From Anaerobacillus alkalilacustris (GTDB lineage: Bacteria; Bacillota; Bacilli; Bacillales; Anaerobacillaceae), in contig NZ_MLQR01000031.1 of the NCBI RefSeq assembly GCF_001866005.1, forward strand, positions 1 to 64,000: a stretch of 64,000 bases of DNA, written 5' to 3'. Below the pieces are notes generated by a model. It was not told the origin of the DNA. It saw nothing but the letters and a program-made list of their open reading frames with translations, and searched no databases. Positions 35,890 through 46,017 of the stretch are shown piece by piece; within the stretch, counting starts at the first letter, position 1; every line of letters starts with the position of its first letter. Position numbers and translations under genes: made by a program.

Positions 35890-35915
35890 TACGATTATAC
35901 TATAATAAAAGTTTC
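35890..35915 (-). promoter_or_regulatory. Candidate ECF (sigma-W-like) promoter of hflKC
   Basis: Minus strand CGAAAC (ending 35911), 17-base T-rich spacer, CGTA (35893-35890). It matches the sigma-W/M/X pattern except for the first base and one extra spacer base. A vegetative alternative (TTGGTA-17-TATAGT) overlaps it, so the call is tentative. Confidence 0.4.
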
Positions 35916-35965
35916 GTAACTTACCAATTTGTTATCTAAATTTTTTCTACAATAATTGACAAATA

Positions 35966-36228
35966 AGAAAAGCGCAAGCGCCCGCCTATCGGCGACAAAC
36001 ACTGGAAGACCTGCTCGTAGCGGTCAGGTTTTTGACCGAAATCTATGTGCTTCTGCGTCTTCTAGCATAGCTTCGTAGCAAGCTTCCTCGAAGCAAAACT
36101 GCATGAGGCTAATCGACGAAGTATCTCAAGCAGTAATTGAAGTCCGTTGCTTGTCTGAAGTGATCGAGCCGATGGCGCCTGGAGCTAGACAGTTTCCAAG
36201 TTAGAAGTTTATAAATTCTGATACTGTA
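35966..36228 (+). repeat. Intergenic modular repeat, copy 2 (B-type left module)
   Basis: Same left edge AGAAAAGCGCAAGCGCC and right edge as the copy at 23016, but the left module is CGCCTATCGGCGACAAACAC instead of the TTGGTCACGAGC type. Directly followed by the next copy. Confidence 0.8.
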
Positions 36229-36494
36229 TGAAAAGCGCAAGCGCCTTGGTCACGAGCAGCTGCTCCTGTGCTACTCCGTTTGCTCAAGAGCAATTGTTTT
36301 CCGTGCGGCGAGCAATCGCAGGAGCAATTGTTTTCCGTGCGACGAGTAATCGCAGGAGCAAAGTAGTATGGAGCATATTCAAGAAGTAATCCAAGAAGAC
36401 ATTGAAGTCAGTAACTTGACTGAAGTGACCGAGCTCACAGGCTGCTTGCGCTAGATAGTTTTCAAGTTAGAAATTTATAAATTCTGATTATGTA
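36229..36494 (+). repeat. Intergenic modular repeat, copy 3 (A-type, head-to-tail)
   Basis: Begins with AAAAGCGCAAGCGCCTTGG directly at the end of copy 2 and ends with a degenerate right edge. It contains a short internal duplication of GCAATTGTTTTCCGTGCG. Confidence 0.8.
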
Positions 36495-36528
36495 AAAAAA
36501 GGTGGAAAGCTAAGGGGGCTTTCACACC
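36494..36528 (-). terminator. Terminator of phoPR
   Basis: Minus strand GGTGTGAAAGC...GCTTTCCACC followed by T7, 140 bases past the phoR stop codon. Confidence 0.7.
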
Positions 36529-36539
36529 TAACAAAGGGG

Positions 36540-36593
36540 CTGTTAAACAATTTTGTCGCTATGTAACAATAGCTAAAATTGTTTACGAAACAG
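36540..36593. other. Imperfect long hairpin downstream of phoR
   Basis: CTGTT-AAACAATTTT pairs with AAAATTGTTT-ACGAAACAG, with inner arms (CGCTAT/ATAGC). It precedes the phoPR terminator on the transcript. Confidence 0.5.
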
Positions 36594-36671
36594 TTCACAA
36601 TTGAAATTATACTTATTTAACGTAAATTAACATTGAATTTAATGTTATTTTTTTGTAAAGAAAGTATATTT

Positions 36672-38444
36672 TTACCTCTGTTTCTTATTAAAAACAATCG
36701 TGAACTGCGACCCTTTTCCTAGTTCACTTTCTAACGTAATTTCACCATGATGAGCTTCAACTAAATGCTTTACAATGGCAAGACCAAGACCTGTTCCACC
36801 AGAGTTTCTACTTCTAGCCCTGTCAACTCGATAAAATCGTTCAAATACACGAAGAGTTTCGCTTTTACTGATACCAATTCCAGTATCTTTAACAGAAAAA
36901 AGTACCTTTTCTTTGATACCTTCCTTAATACTTATTACAATACTCCCACCTTTTGGTGTATACATGATAGCATTATTAACGAGGTTGATCATTATCTGTT
37001 TAATTCTTAGTGGATCTCCTTCAATAGAAGTTAAACCTTCTATTACCTTTGAGATCTGTATTTCCTTTTCCTTTGCTTTACTACTAAGCATTACTATAAC
37101 ATCGTCAGTGAGTAAACTTAAATCAACTTGTTGCCAATTTAGCTGAAATTGACTTTGCTCTATTTTAGAAAGATCAAGTAAATCTTGAATTAAACTTTGA
37201 AGTCGTTCACTTTCATCCCATATTATTTTTAAAAAGCGATTTCTTAAAACTTCATCATTAGCAGCTCCATCCAATAATGTTTCTGTAAACCCTTTAACTG
37301 AAGTTACTGGTGTTTTTAATTCATGTGATACATTTGCCACAAAATCCTTCCGCATTTGTTCTAGTTTCTTCAATTCAGTAATGTCATGAAAGACTAAAAC
37401 AACCCCTTTTAAACGTGCTTTGCCACCACTACTAATGATTGGAGCTCCATGAACTTCGAAATGGCGCATTTCTAATTGAATTGGCAAGACAACTTGCTTT
37501 CTCTGCCCTTTCTCCGTTAAAAATATTTCTTGTACAATTTTAATAATTTGTTTATGAATAATTACACTATAGTAAACCTTGTTTAACCAAGAGTCTACAT
37601 CTTCTTGAAAAATTCTTTTACAGGATTTGTTTATAAGACTAATTTCACCCTTATTATTTATCAAGATTAGTCCACTATCCATATTTTCAATTAATGTCTC
37701 TAAACGTTCTTGTTGAACCTGGTATGTACGAGTCACTTCATCCAAATTTTGAGCTAGGACGTTAAGGGACTGACTTAATTGACCAGTTTCATCATTTTTT
37801 CCGTGAGAAACCCTCACTTTAAAGTTACCATGAGCAAGTTGTTTAGCTACCAAAGTAGCTTCTTCTATCGGTTTAACCATTTCATTTGTAATTCTCGAAC
37901 TAAGTAAAACAATAACTAAAAAAGCAATAGTAAAACTAACTAGTAATAAACCCCATATTTTCTTATGGACTTCATCTAGGACATGTATTGAGATCCCTAA
38001 GCGAACGTAACCAATTATTTGTTCACCTTCAATAAGAGGAACAGCATAATAAAGTAAATCGGCACCAACCGTACTACTATAGCGAATTGCTTGTCCTTCC
38101 CCTAATTCCCTAACATCCTTGATTTCCGGTCTATAATAATGATTTTCCATCATACCTGGGTCAGTATCAGTTTCCGCAATAACCTCTCCATCATCAGAAA
38201 TGATGGTTACTCTAGCAGCTAACTGTTCTCCCATATCCTTCACAATTGTATGAAGGTCACGATGACCTAATCCCGTTTCTAATATACTTATTGCTACTAT
38301 TTTCGCTTCTTTTGAAACCCTCTCACTCAATTGATTAAAATAAAATTCTTTAATTAATTGACCTAGAAAAAAACCTAAACCAACTAATACTATAAATATT
38401 GCTATAAGTAATGATAGAGTTAACCTCAATCTATATTTATGCAT
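36672..38444 (-). CDS. phoR: Phosphate-sensing histidine kinase PhoR
   Basis: About 590 residues: transmembrane helix, extracytoplasmic Cache-like domain, second helix, HAMP, PAS (LIENMDSGLILINNKGEI), HisKA (FVANVSHELKTPVTSVKG) and ATPase (NNAIMYTPKGG, DTGIGI, GTGLGLAIVK). It phosphorylates PhoP on phosphate limitation. ATG 38444 has GAGGAG ten bases upstream; an in-frame TTG at 38462 overlaps that site. The start overlaps the phoP stop by eight bases, so they are coupled. Order mdh-phoP-phoR as in B. subtilis. Confidence 0.93.
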   Translation of the reverse strand: MHKYRLRLTLSLLIAIFIVLVGLGFFLGQLIKEFYFNQLSERVSKEAKIVAISILETGLGHRDLHTIVKDMGEQLAARVTIISDDGEVIAETDTDPGMMENHYYRPEIKDVRELGEGQAIRYSSTVGADLLYYAVPLIEGEQIIGYVRLGISIHVLDEVHKKIWGLLLVSFTIAFLVIVLLSSRITNEMVKPIEEATLVAKQLAHGNFKVRVSHGKNDETGQLSQSLNVLAQNLDEVTRTYQVQQERLETLIENMDSGLILINNKGEISLINKSCKRIFQEDVDSWLNKVYYSVIIHKQIIKIVQEIFLTEKGQRKQVVLPIQLEMRHFEVHGAPIISSGGKARLKGVVLVFHDITELKKLEQMRKDFVANVSHELKTPVTSVKGFTETLLDGAANDEVLRNRFLKIIWDESERLQSLIQDLLDLSKIEQSQFQLNWQQVDLSLLTDDVIVMLSSKAKEKEIQISKVIEGLTSIEGDPLRIKQIMINLVNNAIMYTPKGGSIVISIKEGIKEKVLFSVKDTGIGISKSETLRVFERFYRVDRARSRNSGGTGLGLAIVKHLVEAHHGEITLESELGKGSQFTIVFNKKQR

Positions 38445-39159
38445 TAAATTGCGGCTCCTCAAGCTTATAGCCTAGACCTCTAATCGTTTTAATATAGATA
38501 GGTTTTTTTGTATTTGGCTCAATTTTTTCCCTTAAGTGACTAATGTGAACATCAACAATCCGTGTATCTCCAACAAATTCATAATTCCAAACAGCATTAA
38601 GCAGTTGATCTCTTGTTAAGACTCGCCCCTTGTTGTTAGAAAGGTACAATAATAACTCAAATTCCTTTGGTGTTAATTCAAGCTGATTCCCTCGATAATA
38701 TACTTCGTAATTCTCAGGAAAGATTTCTACTTCTCCAATTTTTAATAAATCCTTTTTTATAGTGTCTTCTTTTGGTTTTTCATCCTGATTTTGGCTTACA
38801 CGTCGAAGGATAGCTCGTACACGTGCAACAACCTCTCTTGGACTAAAAGGCTTTGTCATATAATCATCTGCACCAAGCTCTAAGCCTAACACCTTATCAA
38901 ATTCATCATCCTTCGCGGTTAGCATTAAAATTGGTGTACTAACTTTATTTTGCCTTAACTGCTTACAAACTTCCAACCCATCCATTTCTGGAATCATCAG
39001 ATCTAATATGATTAAGTCAAAATTAAATTCACTCGCTTTTTTAAAAGCTGTACTTCCATCCATTGCTGTTTCAATTTCATACCCAGCTTGTTCTAAATTA
39101 AATTGCAGCAAAGTAACGATTGAATCTTCATCATCAACAACTAATAGTCTTTGACCCAT
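38437..39159 (-). CDS. phoP: Phosphate response regulator PhoP
   Basis: 240 residues, OmpR/PhoB type. Receiver (VVDDEDSIVTLLQ, phospho-acceptor in LIILDLMIP, LTAKDDEFDK) and winged-helix effector domain (LELTPKEFELLLYLSNNKGR, DVHISHLREKIE, RGLGYKL). It activates the Pho regulon with PhoR. It lies directly upstream of phoR. I did not find a clear set of TTAACA-type Pho boxes in the 39160-39320 region. Confidence 0.95.
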   Translation of the reverse strand: MGQRLLVVDDEDSIVTLLQFNLEQAGYEIETAMDGSTAFKKASEFNFDLIILDLMIPEMDGLEVCKQLRQNKVSTPILMLTAKDDEFDKVLGLELGADDYMTKPFSPREVVARVRAILRRVSQNQDEKPKEDTIKKDLLKIGEVEIFPENYEVYYRGNQLELTPKEFELLLYLSNNKGRVLTRDQLLNAVWNYEFVGDTRIVDVHISHLREKIEPNTKKPIYIKTIRGLGYKLEEPQFNA

Positions 39160-39330
39160 TTTATATACTTCCTCCTGATAATCGCTATGGCCCCCACCAT
39201 AATCGTTGTTTTGTAACTGTTTCGAAAGTTAATACTTAACCCCAAAGTCATAATTGAAACTTGTTTTTTCTATTATACATAATATAGTGATCAAATTGTA
39301 CGAAATAAATTTACGGATTATTTAAAATAG

Positions 39331-39361
39331 AAAAATCCGGATGGTGGAATAACCGGATTTT
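39331..39361 (-). terminator. Terminator after mdh
   Basis: AAAATCCGG and complement with T-rich flank on the minus strand; a repeat copy lies between it and the mdh stop codon. Confidence 0.75.
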
Positions 39362-39405
39362 CTAATATTTATTCTGTAAAAAGCTATATTACACAACGTA
39401 TTTTC

Positions 39406-39572
39406 AAGAAAAGCGCAAGCGCCTTGGTCACGAGCAGCTGCTCCTGTGCCACTCCGATTGCGACGAGTAACCGCAGGAGCAATTGTTTTTCGTGCGACGA
39501 GTAACCGCAGGAGCAAAGCTGCATAATCATGTAGTTATTGAAGTCAGTAGCTTGACTGAAGTGACCAACTGT
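39406..39572 (+). repeat. Intergenic modular repeat, copy 4 (right end truncated)
   Basis: Begins AAGAAAAGCGCAAGCGCCTTGG, contains the GTGCGACGAGTAACCGCAGG module twice, and stops about 8 bases from the mdh stop codon without the usual right edge. Confidence 0.75.
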
Positions 39573-39579
39573 TTTTCGA

Positions 39580-40518
39580 TTATTCCAATGCGTTCATAAC
39601 GTTTTTTACGGATTGAACTGATTTTTTTAAGGCATTTTTTTCTTCATTAGTTAATTCTAATTCAAACACTTTTTCAATACCGTCTCCACCTATTTTTGTA
39701 GGTACTCCTAAATAGAGACCTTGATATCCGTATTCACCTTCCAAATAAGCAATTGCTGGAATAATTCTTTTCTTATCTTTTATTATAGCTTCTACCATTT
39801 GAACAACAGATGCAGCTGGTGCATAATAAGCACTACCATTACCTAATAGATTTACTATCTCTCCACCACCTTTTCGAGTGCGTTCTACAATCTGATTCAA
39901 GCGTTCACTATTAATTAGTTTCTCCAAAGGAATACCACCTGCATACGAATAGCGGACTAGAGGGACCATGTCATCACCATGTCCTCCTAAAACAAAACCA
40001 CTGATGTCTTCTACTGATACTTTTAGTTCTTGGGCAACAAATGTGCGAAATCGTGCTGTATCTAAAACTCCCGACTGCCCCATTACACGATTTTTCGGAA
40101 ATCCAGATTCTTTAAAAACAGTGTATGTCATAGCATCAACTGGGTTAGTAAGAACAATTATATAACAATTAGGTGAATATTTTACAACTTCCTTAGTAAC
40201 CGCCTTCATTATTTTTGCATTTGTATTAACTAAATCATCTCGACTCATACCAGGCTTTCTAGCAATTCCAGCAGTAATTACTACAATATCAGAATGAGCA
40301 GTATCTTTATAATTTGAAGTACCAACAATATTCGCATCAAAGCCTTGTACAGGACTTGCTTCTAACATATCTAACGCTTTTCCTTTAGTTGGATTTTCAA
40401 TTTGTGGGATATCCAATAATACAACATCACCCAATTCCTTTTGAGCTACCATTAAAGCAGTTGTCGCCCCTGTGAATCCGCCACCAATAATAGAGATCTT
40501 CCGTCTTTTAATTGCCAT
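39580..40518 (-). CDS. mdh: Malate dehydrogenase
   Basis: 312 residues, LDH-like malate dehydrogenase oxidising malate to oxaloacetate with NAD. Nucleotide-binding [16 protein letters not shown]-selecting aspartate in VVLLDIPQ, substrate arginines in [12 protein letters not shown] and catalytic histidine in [14 protein letters not shown]. Follows icd and citZ as in the B. subtilis TCA cluster, but 350 bases of structured spacer separate it from icd. Confidence 0.96.
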   Translation of the reverse strand: MAIKRRKISIIGGGFTGATTALMVAQKELGDVVLLDIPQIENPTKGKALDMLEASPVQGFDANIVGTSNYKDTAHSDIVVITAGIARKPGMSRDDLVNTNAKIMKAVTKEVVKYSPNCYIIVLTNPVDAMTYTVFKESGFPKNRVMGQSGVLDTARFRTFVAQELKVSVEDISGFVLGGHGDDMVPLVRYSYAGGIPLEKLINSERLNQIVERTRKGGGEIVNLLGNGSAYYAPAASVVQMVEAIIKDKKRIIPAIAYLEGEYGYQGLYLGVPTKIGGDGIEKVFELELTNEEKNALKKSVQSVKNVMNALE

Positions 40519-40755
40519 CCACTTCTCACTCCTATCCTTTTAGTTTAAGCATCCACATTAATAAATATGGCCCGAATGTTGCTGTGAGAACTAATGTTAC
40601 TTATTATTGAAAGAAATAATCTACTTTTGATAGTAATAATTTTAAAATCAGGAAATGCATACTCGATGAGTAAATTTCATAAATGCCTTTACTAGTGACA
40701 TCAGTTACTGAAGCATCTATTACACATACTTGAGGCAATTTTTTTTATGTAAAAA

Positions 40756-40852
40756 AAGTTGACTCAAAACGAGCGTGTATCTACATTTGTAAAGAGACAT
40801 TTATATATGTCTCTTTACCTTCGGAGTACACTTACTCTATATGAGTCAACTT
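40756..40852 (-). other. Three-tier nested hairpin between icd and mdh, terminator-like
   Basis: Outer arms AAGTTGACTCA/TGAGTCAACTT, middle GTGTA/TACAC and inner perfect GTAAAGAGACAT/ATGTCTCTTTAC. On the minus strand the outer arm is followed by T7, so it can end the icd transcript. The 40519-40755 remainder of this interval has no gene. Confidence 0.65.
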
Positions 40853-40870
40853 AACTAAACGATAGTTGTA

Positions 40871-42142
40871 TTACTTCATGTTACTAATTAATGCATTAGC
40901 AAATTCTGAGCATTTTACTTCTGTCGCTCCGTCCATCAATCGAGCAAAATCATAAGTAACTACTTTTTCACCGATTGTCTTATCCATTGAAGCCATAATT
41001 AAGTCTGCTGCCTCATTCCAACCTAAGTGACGAAGCATTAACTCCCCTGAAAGTAAAACAGAAGAAGGATTTACTTTATCTAATCCTGCATATTTAGGAG
41101 CTGTCCCGTGAGTAGCTTCAAAGATTGCATGTCCTGTTTCATAGTTAATGTTAGCACCAGGAGCAATACCAATTCCACCAACTTGAGCTGCTAACGCATC
41201 AGAAATATAATCACCATTTAGATTCATCGTTGCAACTACATCAAAATCTTTAGGACGAGTTAAGATTTGTTGTAGGAAAATATCTGCAATTGTATCTTTA
41301 ATAATTATTTTTCCAGCTGCCTCAGCTTCGGCTTGTGCTTTGTTCGCTGCTTCTTGTCCTTCTTTTTCAACTAGTTTATCATATTGAGCCCAAGTAAACA
41401 CCTTATCAGCATATTCTTTCTCGGCTAACTCATAACCCCAATTTTTGAAGGCTCCTTCTGTAAATTTCATAATATTTCCTTTATGAACAAGCGTTACACT
41501 CTTACGACCTTCTTTAATTGCATACTCAATTGCTGCACGGACTAAGCGAGCAGTCCCTTCTTCAGAAACTGGCTTAATCCCAATACCTGAAGTTTCCGGA
41601 AAGCGGATTTTAGAAACACCCATTTCTTCACGTAAGAATTTAATAACTTTTTGCACTTCCTCAGAACCAGCTTGCCACTCAATACCAGCGTAAATATCTT
41701 CTGAGTTTTCGCGGAAAATCGCCATATTCGTATCTTCCGGTCTTTTAACCGGGGAAGGAACTCCGTTAAAATATCTTACTGGTCTAAGGCAAGTGTATAA
41801 ATCCAGCTCTTGTCGAAGCGCTACATTTAATGAACGAATACCACCACCAATTGGAGTTGTTAATGGTCCTTTAATAGCAATTATATATTCTCTAACCGCT
41901 TCTAACGTTTCTTCCGGAAGCCAATTTCCAGTTTGTTCATATGCTTTTTCACCAGCTAAGATTTCTTTCCAAACAATATTTTTTTCACCATTATATGCTT
42001 TTTCAACAGCAGCATCTAATACACGAGAAGCTGCAGCCCAAATATCTGGGCCAATGCCGTCACCTTCAATGTATGGAATTACCGGATTGTTAGGTACGTT
42101 CAAAACGCCACCTTGAACAGTAATTTTTTCACCTTTACTCAT
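40871..42142 (-). CDS. icd: Isocitrate dehydrogenase (NADP)
   Basis: 423 residues, homodimeric NADP enzyme of the TCA cycle making 2-oxoglutarate. Visible: [12 protein letters not shown], the substrate loop with [15 protein letters not shown], active-site [14 protein letters not shown], metal aspartates in [18 protein letters not shown] and [15 protein letters not shown] lies before the ATG. Second in citZ-icd-mdh. Confidence 0.97.
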   Translation of the reverse strand: MSKGEKITVQGGVLNVPNNPVIPYIEGDGIGPDIWAAASRVLDAAVEKAYNGEKNIVWKEILAGEKAYEQTGNWLPEETLEAVREYIIAIKGPLTTPIGGGIRSLNVALRQELDLYTCLRPVRYFNGVPSPVKRPEDTNMAIFRENSEDIYAGIEWQAGSEEVQKVIKFLREEMGVSKIRFPETSGIGIKPVSEEGTARLVRAAIEYAIKEGRKSVTLVHKGNIMKFTEGAFKNWGYELAEKEYADKVFTWAQYDKLVEKEGQEAANKAQAEAEAAGKIIIKDTIADIFLQQILTRPKDFDVVATMNLNGDYISDALAAQVGGIGIAPGANINYETGHAIFEATHGTAPKYAGLDKVNPSSVLLSGELMLRHLGWNEAADLIMASMDKTIGEKVVTYDFARLMDGATEVKCSEFANALISNMK

Positions 42143-42306
42143 TATGAATTCCTCCTAAAAGTCTATTTTACTGGGATATGTAATGGGAGTATGAAAAGCA
42201 ACTTAATCAGCAATCAAGAGTTTCTCAATTAATAATCCTACTGAATTATTTTGCTTTTCATTACTAATCACAAATTTTCTATTATCGTACTCCCTAACAC
42301 AACAAA

Positions 42307-43422
42307 TTAACGTTGAGAAATTGGAATATATTCTTGTTTTTCTGGACCAACGTATTCAGCGCGCGGTCTAATTAAGCGATTGTTACTATATTGCTCTAAT
42401 ATATGTGCAATCCATCCTGACATCCTACTTATAGCAAAGATCGGAGTAAACAGATCATGTTTAATTCCTAAGCTATGATAAACACTTGCAGAATAGAAAT
42501 CAACATTTGGTAATAAGCCTTTTTCACTTGTTACAATTTCGTTAATTTTCACTGACATTTCATACCACTTTGGTTCTCCAGTGATCGTTGTTAATTGTTT
42601 TGACATTTCTTTCAAGTGTTTTGCTCTCGGGTCCCCATCTTTGTATACTCTATGACCAAACCCCATAATTTTAACCTTATTGCTCAAAGCATTCATAATA
42701 TAAGGTTCAACGTTATTTACCTCACCTATCTCCATAAGCATAGCCATTACTCTTTCATTTGCCCCACCATGAAGTGGTCCTTTCAGTGCGCCGATGGCTG
42801 CTGTTACTCCTGAGTATATATCAGATAAAGTCGCTACGCATACACGTGCAGTAAAAGTCGATGCATTTAATTCGTGGTCAGCATGTAAAACTAACGCCTT
42901 ATTGAATGCATTTACAGAGATTTCATCAGGTTCTTCACCTTTTAGCATATATAAAAAGTTTGCAGCAAAGCTTAAGTCTTTACGCGGCGCTACAGGTTCT
43001 TTACCTTCACGAATGCGGGAAAACGCTGTCACGACCGTTTGTACTTGAGCTTGAAGCTTTAGAGCTTTTCGTCTATTCGCTGCTTCTGACAAGTCATCAG
43101 CTTCGGTGTCATATAACCCCAAAATTGATATTGCAGTACGTAAAGCAGCCATTGGATGAATTTTATCAAGTGGGTACATCTTCATTTGTTCAATCACACC
43201 TTGCGGCACTTCAGCATAGCTAGCTAATTCTTCAGTAAGCTGCTTTAATTCTTGTTCCTTAGGAAGACGTCCATTCCATAATAAGAATACTACTTCCTCA
43301 AAACTGGCATAGTGTGCTAAATCGTCGATATTGAATCCATGATAGGTTAAAACTCCGTCAATAATCGAACTTACACTTGACGTTGTTGCAACAACACCTT
43401 CTAGACCACGAGTTGCGCTCAT
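42307..43422 (-). CDS. citZ: Citrate synthase
   Basis: 371 residues, the short Gram-positive type. Catalytic histidines in LHGGANERVM and GFGHRVYKDGDPRAK, aspartate in LLPNVDFYSASVYHSLG. It condenses oxaloacetate and acetyl-CoA. GGAGAGG precedes the ATG. First of the citZ-icd-mdh set; the upstream 150 bases hold a nested inverted repeat that may affect its promoter. Confidence 0.96.
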   Translation of the reverse strand: MSATRGLEGVVATTSSVSSIIDGVLTYHGFNIDDLAHYASFEEVVFLLWNGRLPKEQELKQLTEELASYAEVPQGVIEQMKMYPLDKIHPMAALRTAISILGLYDTEADDLSEAANRRKALKLQAQVQTVVTAFSRIREGKEPVAPRKDLSFAANFLYMLKGEEPDEISVNAFNKALVLHADHELNASTFTARVCVATLSDIYSGVTAAIGALKGPLHGGANERVMAMLMEIGEVNNVEPYIMNALSNKVKIMGFGHRVYKDGDPRAKHLKEMSKQLTTITGEPKWYEMSVKINEIVTSEKGLLPNVDFYSASVYHSLGIKHDLFTPIFAISRMSGWIAHILEQYSNNRLIRPRAEYVGPEKQEYIPISQR

Positions 43423-43491
43423 TCTTCAACCTCTCCTTTACAATAGATTGTTTCTTCATACTTTTTCATGCATAGAAATGAAGGAGGCCTT

Positions 43492-43643
43492 TCAAAAAGT
43501 CGTTTGCCAGTTTTATTTTGACGTTTTTATCTACTAAGCTATTATTGATTAGGAAAATGATTAAAAATAAGACACTTTTTTTAAAATGACATTGTTAATA
43601 AAAACGTCAGAAAATTAAGACGATTCCTGTTGACTTTTTGAAA
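43492..43643. repeat. Nested inverted repeat upstream of citZ (MITE-like)
   Basis: Outer arms TTTCAAAAAGTC (43492-43503) and exact complement (43632-43643). Inner arms GACGTTTTTAT (43530-43540) and exact complement (43598-43608). AT-rich, non-coding. The symmetry suggests a small non-autonomous mobile element or a large RNA hairpin. Target duplications not identified. Confidence 0.5.
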
Positions 43644-43867
43644 TTAGTCTTTTTTATACTTTAAGGAAGGATTATCTTGCTACTACAAAGATTAAAGTAT
43701 AAGAAAAACTAAGGCATATACTTGTGAACTTGCCCAGAAGCCCTGTTTCTAGAAGAAAAATGTTTTTAAAAAAAATCCCAACCAAATTTAATTATAAACA
43801 TTTTCCACAGATTTGTGAACGTTTATTTAAAAATAAATTCCGACTATTTAAATTGTTACAAAAATTA

Positions 43868-44060
43868 GAAACGCACAAGGACCTTGTTCACCGACCATAA
43901 AAAGCTTGTAATGAAGTCTAATGAAATGGTCGAGATCAGCTTTTGGTCTCAACTTTTCTTATATAATCAGAATTTATAAATTTATAACTTGGAAACTGTC
44001 TAGCTTCAGCGCCTACGAGGGGTGAAAAGCTTTTTAGTCGATGAGACGCTAGAGTTAGAA
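43868..44060 (-). repeat. Degenerate intergenic repeat, copy 5
   Basis: CAGAATTTATAAATTTATAACTT and GGAAACTGTCTAGCTTCAGCGCC match the reversed right edge of the repeat family; flanking parts are decayed. It lies between citZ and ytwI. The rest of 43644-44110 has no gene. Confidence 0.55.
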
Positions 44061-44110
44061 AATTTTCCAACCTCAGAAGTCTATACGTTTATATTTTATC
44101 AAAAGTTATT

Positions 44111-44584
44111 TTATGACCCTAATCTACTAATTAATTCAACAATTTTCATCGCCATATAAGCAATTCCAGCTCCAATCAATGGACCTACAGCTACACCATT
44201 AAAAAGTGCGACTGCTAGTATTGTTCCAAATACAAGTGCTGCAGTTATATGGGGATCAGTTTTTAATAACTCTACACCATTAGCTGCAATCACAGCAACA
44301 AAAATCCCAGCACCAAGTGCTATCCAAGCATAAGTTGATTTCATTGCTTCATTCAATTCCTTAAATCCTATTTGTCCGGTGACAATAGGAACAAGTACAG
44401 CTATTGTTATTATCGTAACGCCTATATGTATTCCTTTTTCCTGTAATATTGGAAAGGCTTTTTCACCTAATCCTATCCACTTGATAGCTAATAAAGCTAT
44501 TACTGCAATTATTAATGACTGATTTTTAGCAATTAGTCCTACGAAAAGCAAAATAAACATAAAAACAGTTGCCTGTGATATCAA
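44111..44584 (-). CDS. ytwI: DUF441 membrane protein YtwI
   Basis: 157 residues, TTG start with GGAAGG upstream. Four to five hydrophobic helices, glycine-rich segments (GVAVGPLIGAGIAYMAMKIVE) typical of DUF441. It lies between citZ and ytvI as in B. subtilis. Function unknown. Confidence 0.85.
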   Translation of the reverse strand: MISQATVFMFILLFVGLIAKNQSLIIAVIALLAIKWIGLGEKAFPILQEKGIHIGVTIITIAVLVPIVTGQIGFKELNEAMKSTYAWIALGAGIFVAVIAANGVELLKTDPHITAALVFGTILAVALFNGVAVGPLIGAGIAYMAMKIVELISRLGS

Positions 44585-44769
44585 TAACGTTGCATCCTTC
44601 CTTGGTGAGCATATCCATAGATAATCTTATCATACAAAATAAATTTGAGCCAACTCTCAAGATTTTAATATTAATTAGTCTCATAAAACATTGTCCATTT
44701 ACTTCTAAAAAATGAAGCAAGCCATATGTATGTTAGTAATATGAAGTCCGTCAGAAAGGAAGAGGATAG

Positions 44770-45879
44770 ATGAACTCCAACTATATTCAAATCCTATTAA
44801 GGTTTCTTGTAGTTATTTCCGTTATAATTATCGGAGTACTATCAAGCTATTTTGCTTTTAGAACCGCCTATCCTTTCATTATAGGACTCACCATTGCTTT
44901 TTTGATAAATCCTTTTGTAAACTTTTTCCAAGAAAAGTTTAGAGTTGCTAGATGGCTATCGGTTTCTCTTGTATTATTTATCATTATTGGTATCTTTATT
45001 GGTGCCATAACGATATTAATTTCCGAAATTATCATGGGGACTAATTATTTATCACAATCAGTTCCTTTCCATTTTCAAAAATTAATTTTTGAATTAAAAG
45101 AGCTGTTCACAGAAAAAGTAATCCCGATCTACGACCAGGTAACAACAATATTTTATTCTTTAGATCATGAAAATCAAGCAACAGTCTTAACATATATTGA
45201 AACAGTAGCAACTCAAATTACCAATGCAACTTCAACATCTATTCACTCAATTTTAAGTGGTATTTCTGAATTTTTACTAGGTTTACCTAATTTAGCTACT
45301 GTTATTATTTTTTCTTTATTAGCAACATTCTTCATTAGCAAAGACTGGTATAGATTGGTTTTTCTCTATCGGAAGTGGACACCTAACATCATTGTATCTA
45401 GAACTAAAGATGTTATGAATAGCCTTAAAAAGGCATTTATTGGATACCTTTTTGCTCAGCTAACACTCATTTCTATTACTTGTTTTATTGTTTTAGTTGG
45501 CCTAATACTTCTAAAAGTAGACTACCCCATTACCATTGCATTTATCATTGCTATTATAGATTTACTGCCCTATATAGGTACCGGTTTAATATTTATACCA
45601 TGGATATTCTATACGCTCTTTTCTGATCAACTTTCTCTTACAATTGGGCTTTCCATTTTATATAGTATCGTTGTAATTCAAAGACAATTAACGGAGCCTA
45701 AAGTTTTGTCTTCGAATATTGGTGTTGATCCATTAGCAACGTTACTGTCTTTGTTTGTTGGTTATAAACTGTTTGGTTTTTTAGGATTAATTATTGGTCC
45801 TGTCCTCTTAGTCTTTATTCAAGCATTACAAAAAGCTAATGTTTTTCGAGATTTAAAGCGGTATATATTTAAAGTTTAG
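44770..45879 (+). CDS. ytvI: AI-2E family transporter-like sporulation protein YtvI
   Basis: 369 residues. Seven to eight transmembrane helices with the conserved late motif IIDLLPYIGTGLIFIPW and LTEPKVLSSNIGVDPLATLLSLFVGY, hallmarks of the AI-2E/TqsA exporter family. AGGAAGAGG lies before the ATG. Divergent from ytwI. B. subtilis YtvI is annotated as a sporulation membrane protein. The transported substrate is unknown. Confidence 0.88.
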   Translation: MNSNYIQILLRFLVVISVIIIGVLSSYFAFRTAYPFIIGLTIAFLINPFVNFFQEKFRVARWLSVSLVLFIIIGIFIGAITILISEIIMGTNYLSQSVPFHFQKLIFELKELFTEKVIPIYDQVTTIFYSLDHENQATVLTYIETVATQITNATSTSIHSILSGISEFLLGLPNLATVIIFSLLATFFISKDWYRLVFLYRKWTPNIIVSRTKDVMNSLKKAFIGYLFAQLTLISITCFIVLVGLILLKVDYPITIAFIIAIIDLLPYIGTGLIFIPWIFYTLFSDQLSLTIGLSILYSIVVIQRQLTEPKVLSSNIGVDPLATLLSLFVGYKLFGFLGLIIGPVLLVFIQALQKANVFRDLKRYIFKV

Positions 45880-46017
45880 TTTAAAAGAGGCTGTTCTAAT
45901 AGGTCTCTTCACAATAACTACGTAAGAAATTGCATAGGTACACTTTCTACATGGTAAATGAGTTGAAACTTTTATAAACAACCTTTTTGGCTTAAAAAGA
46001 TTTAAAACCTATCATTC

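Noticed and set aside
39322-39516. Open frame of 64 codons across terminator and repeat copy 4
   Set aside because: It spans a terminator and a repeat; no ribosome site.
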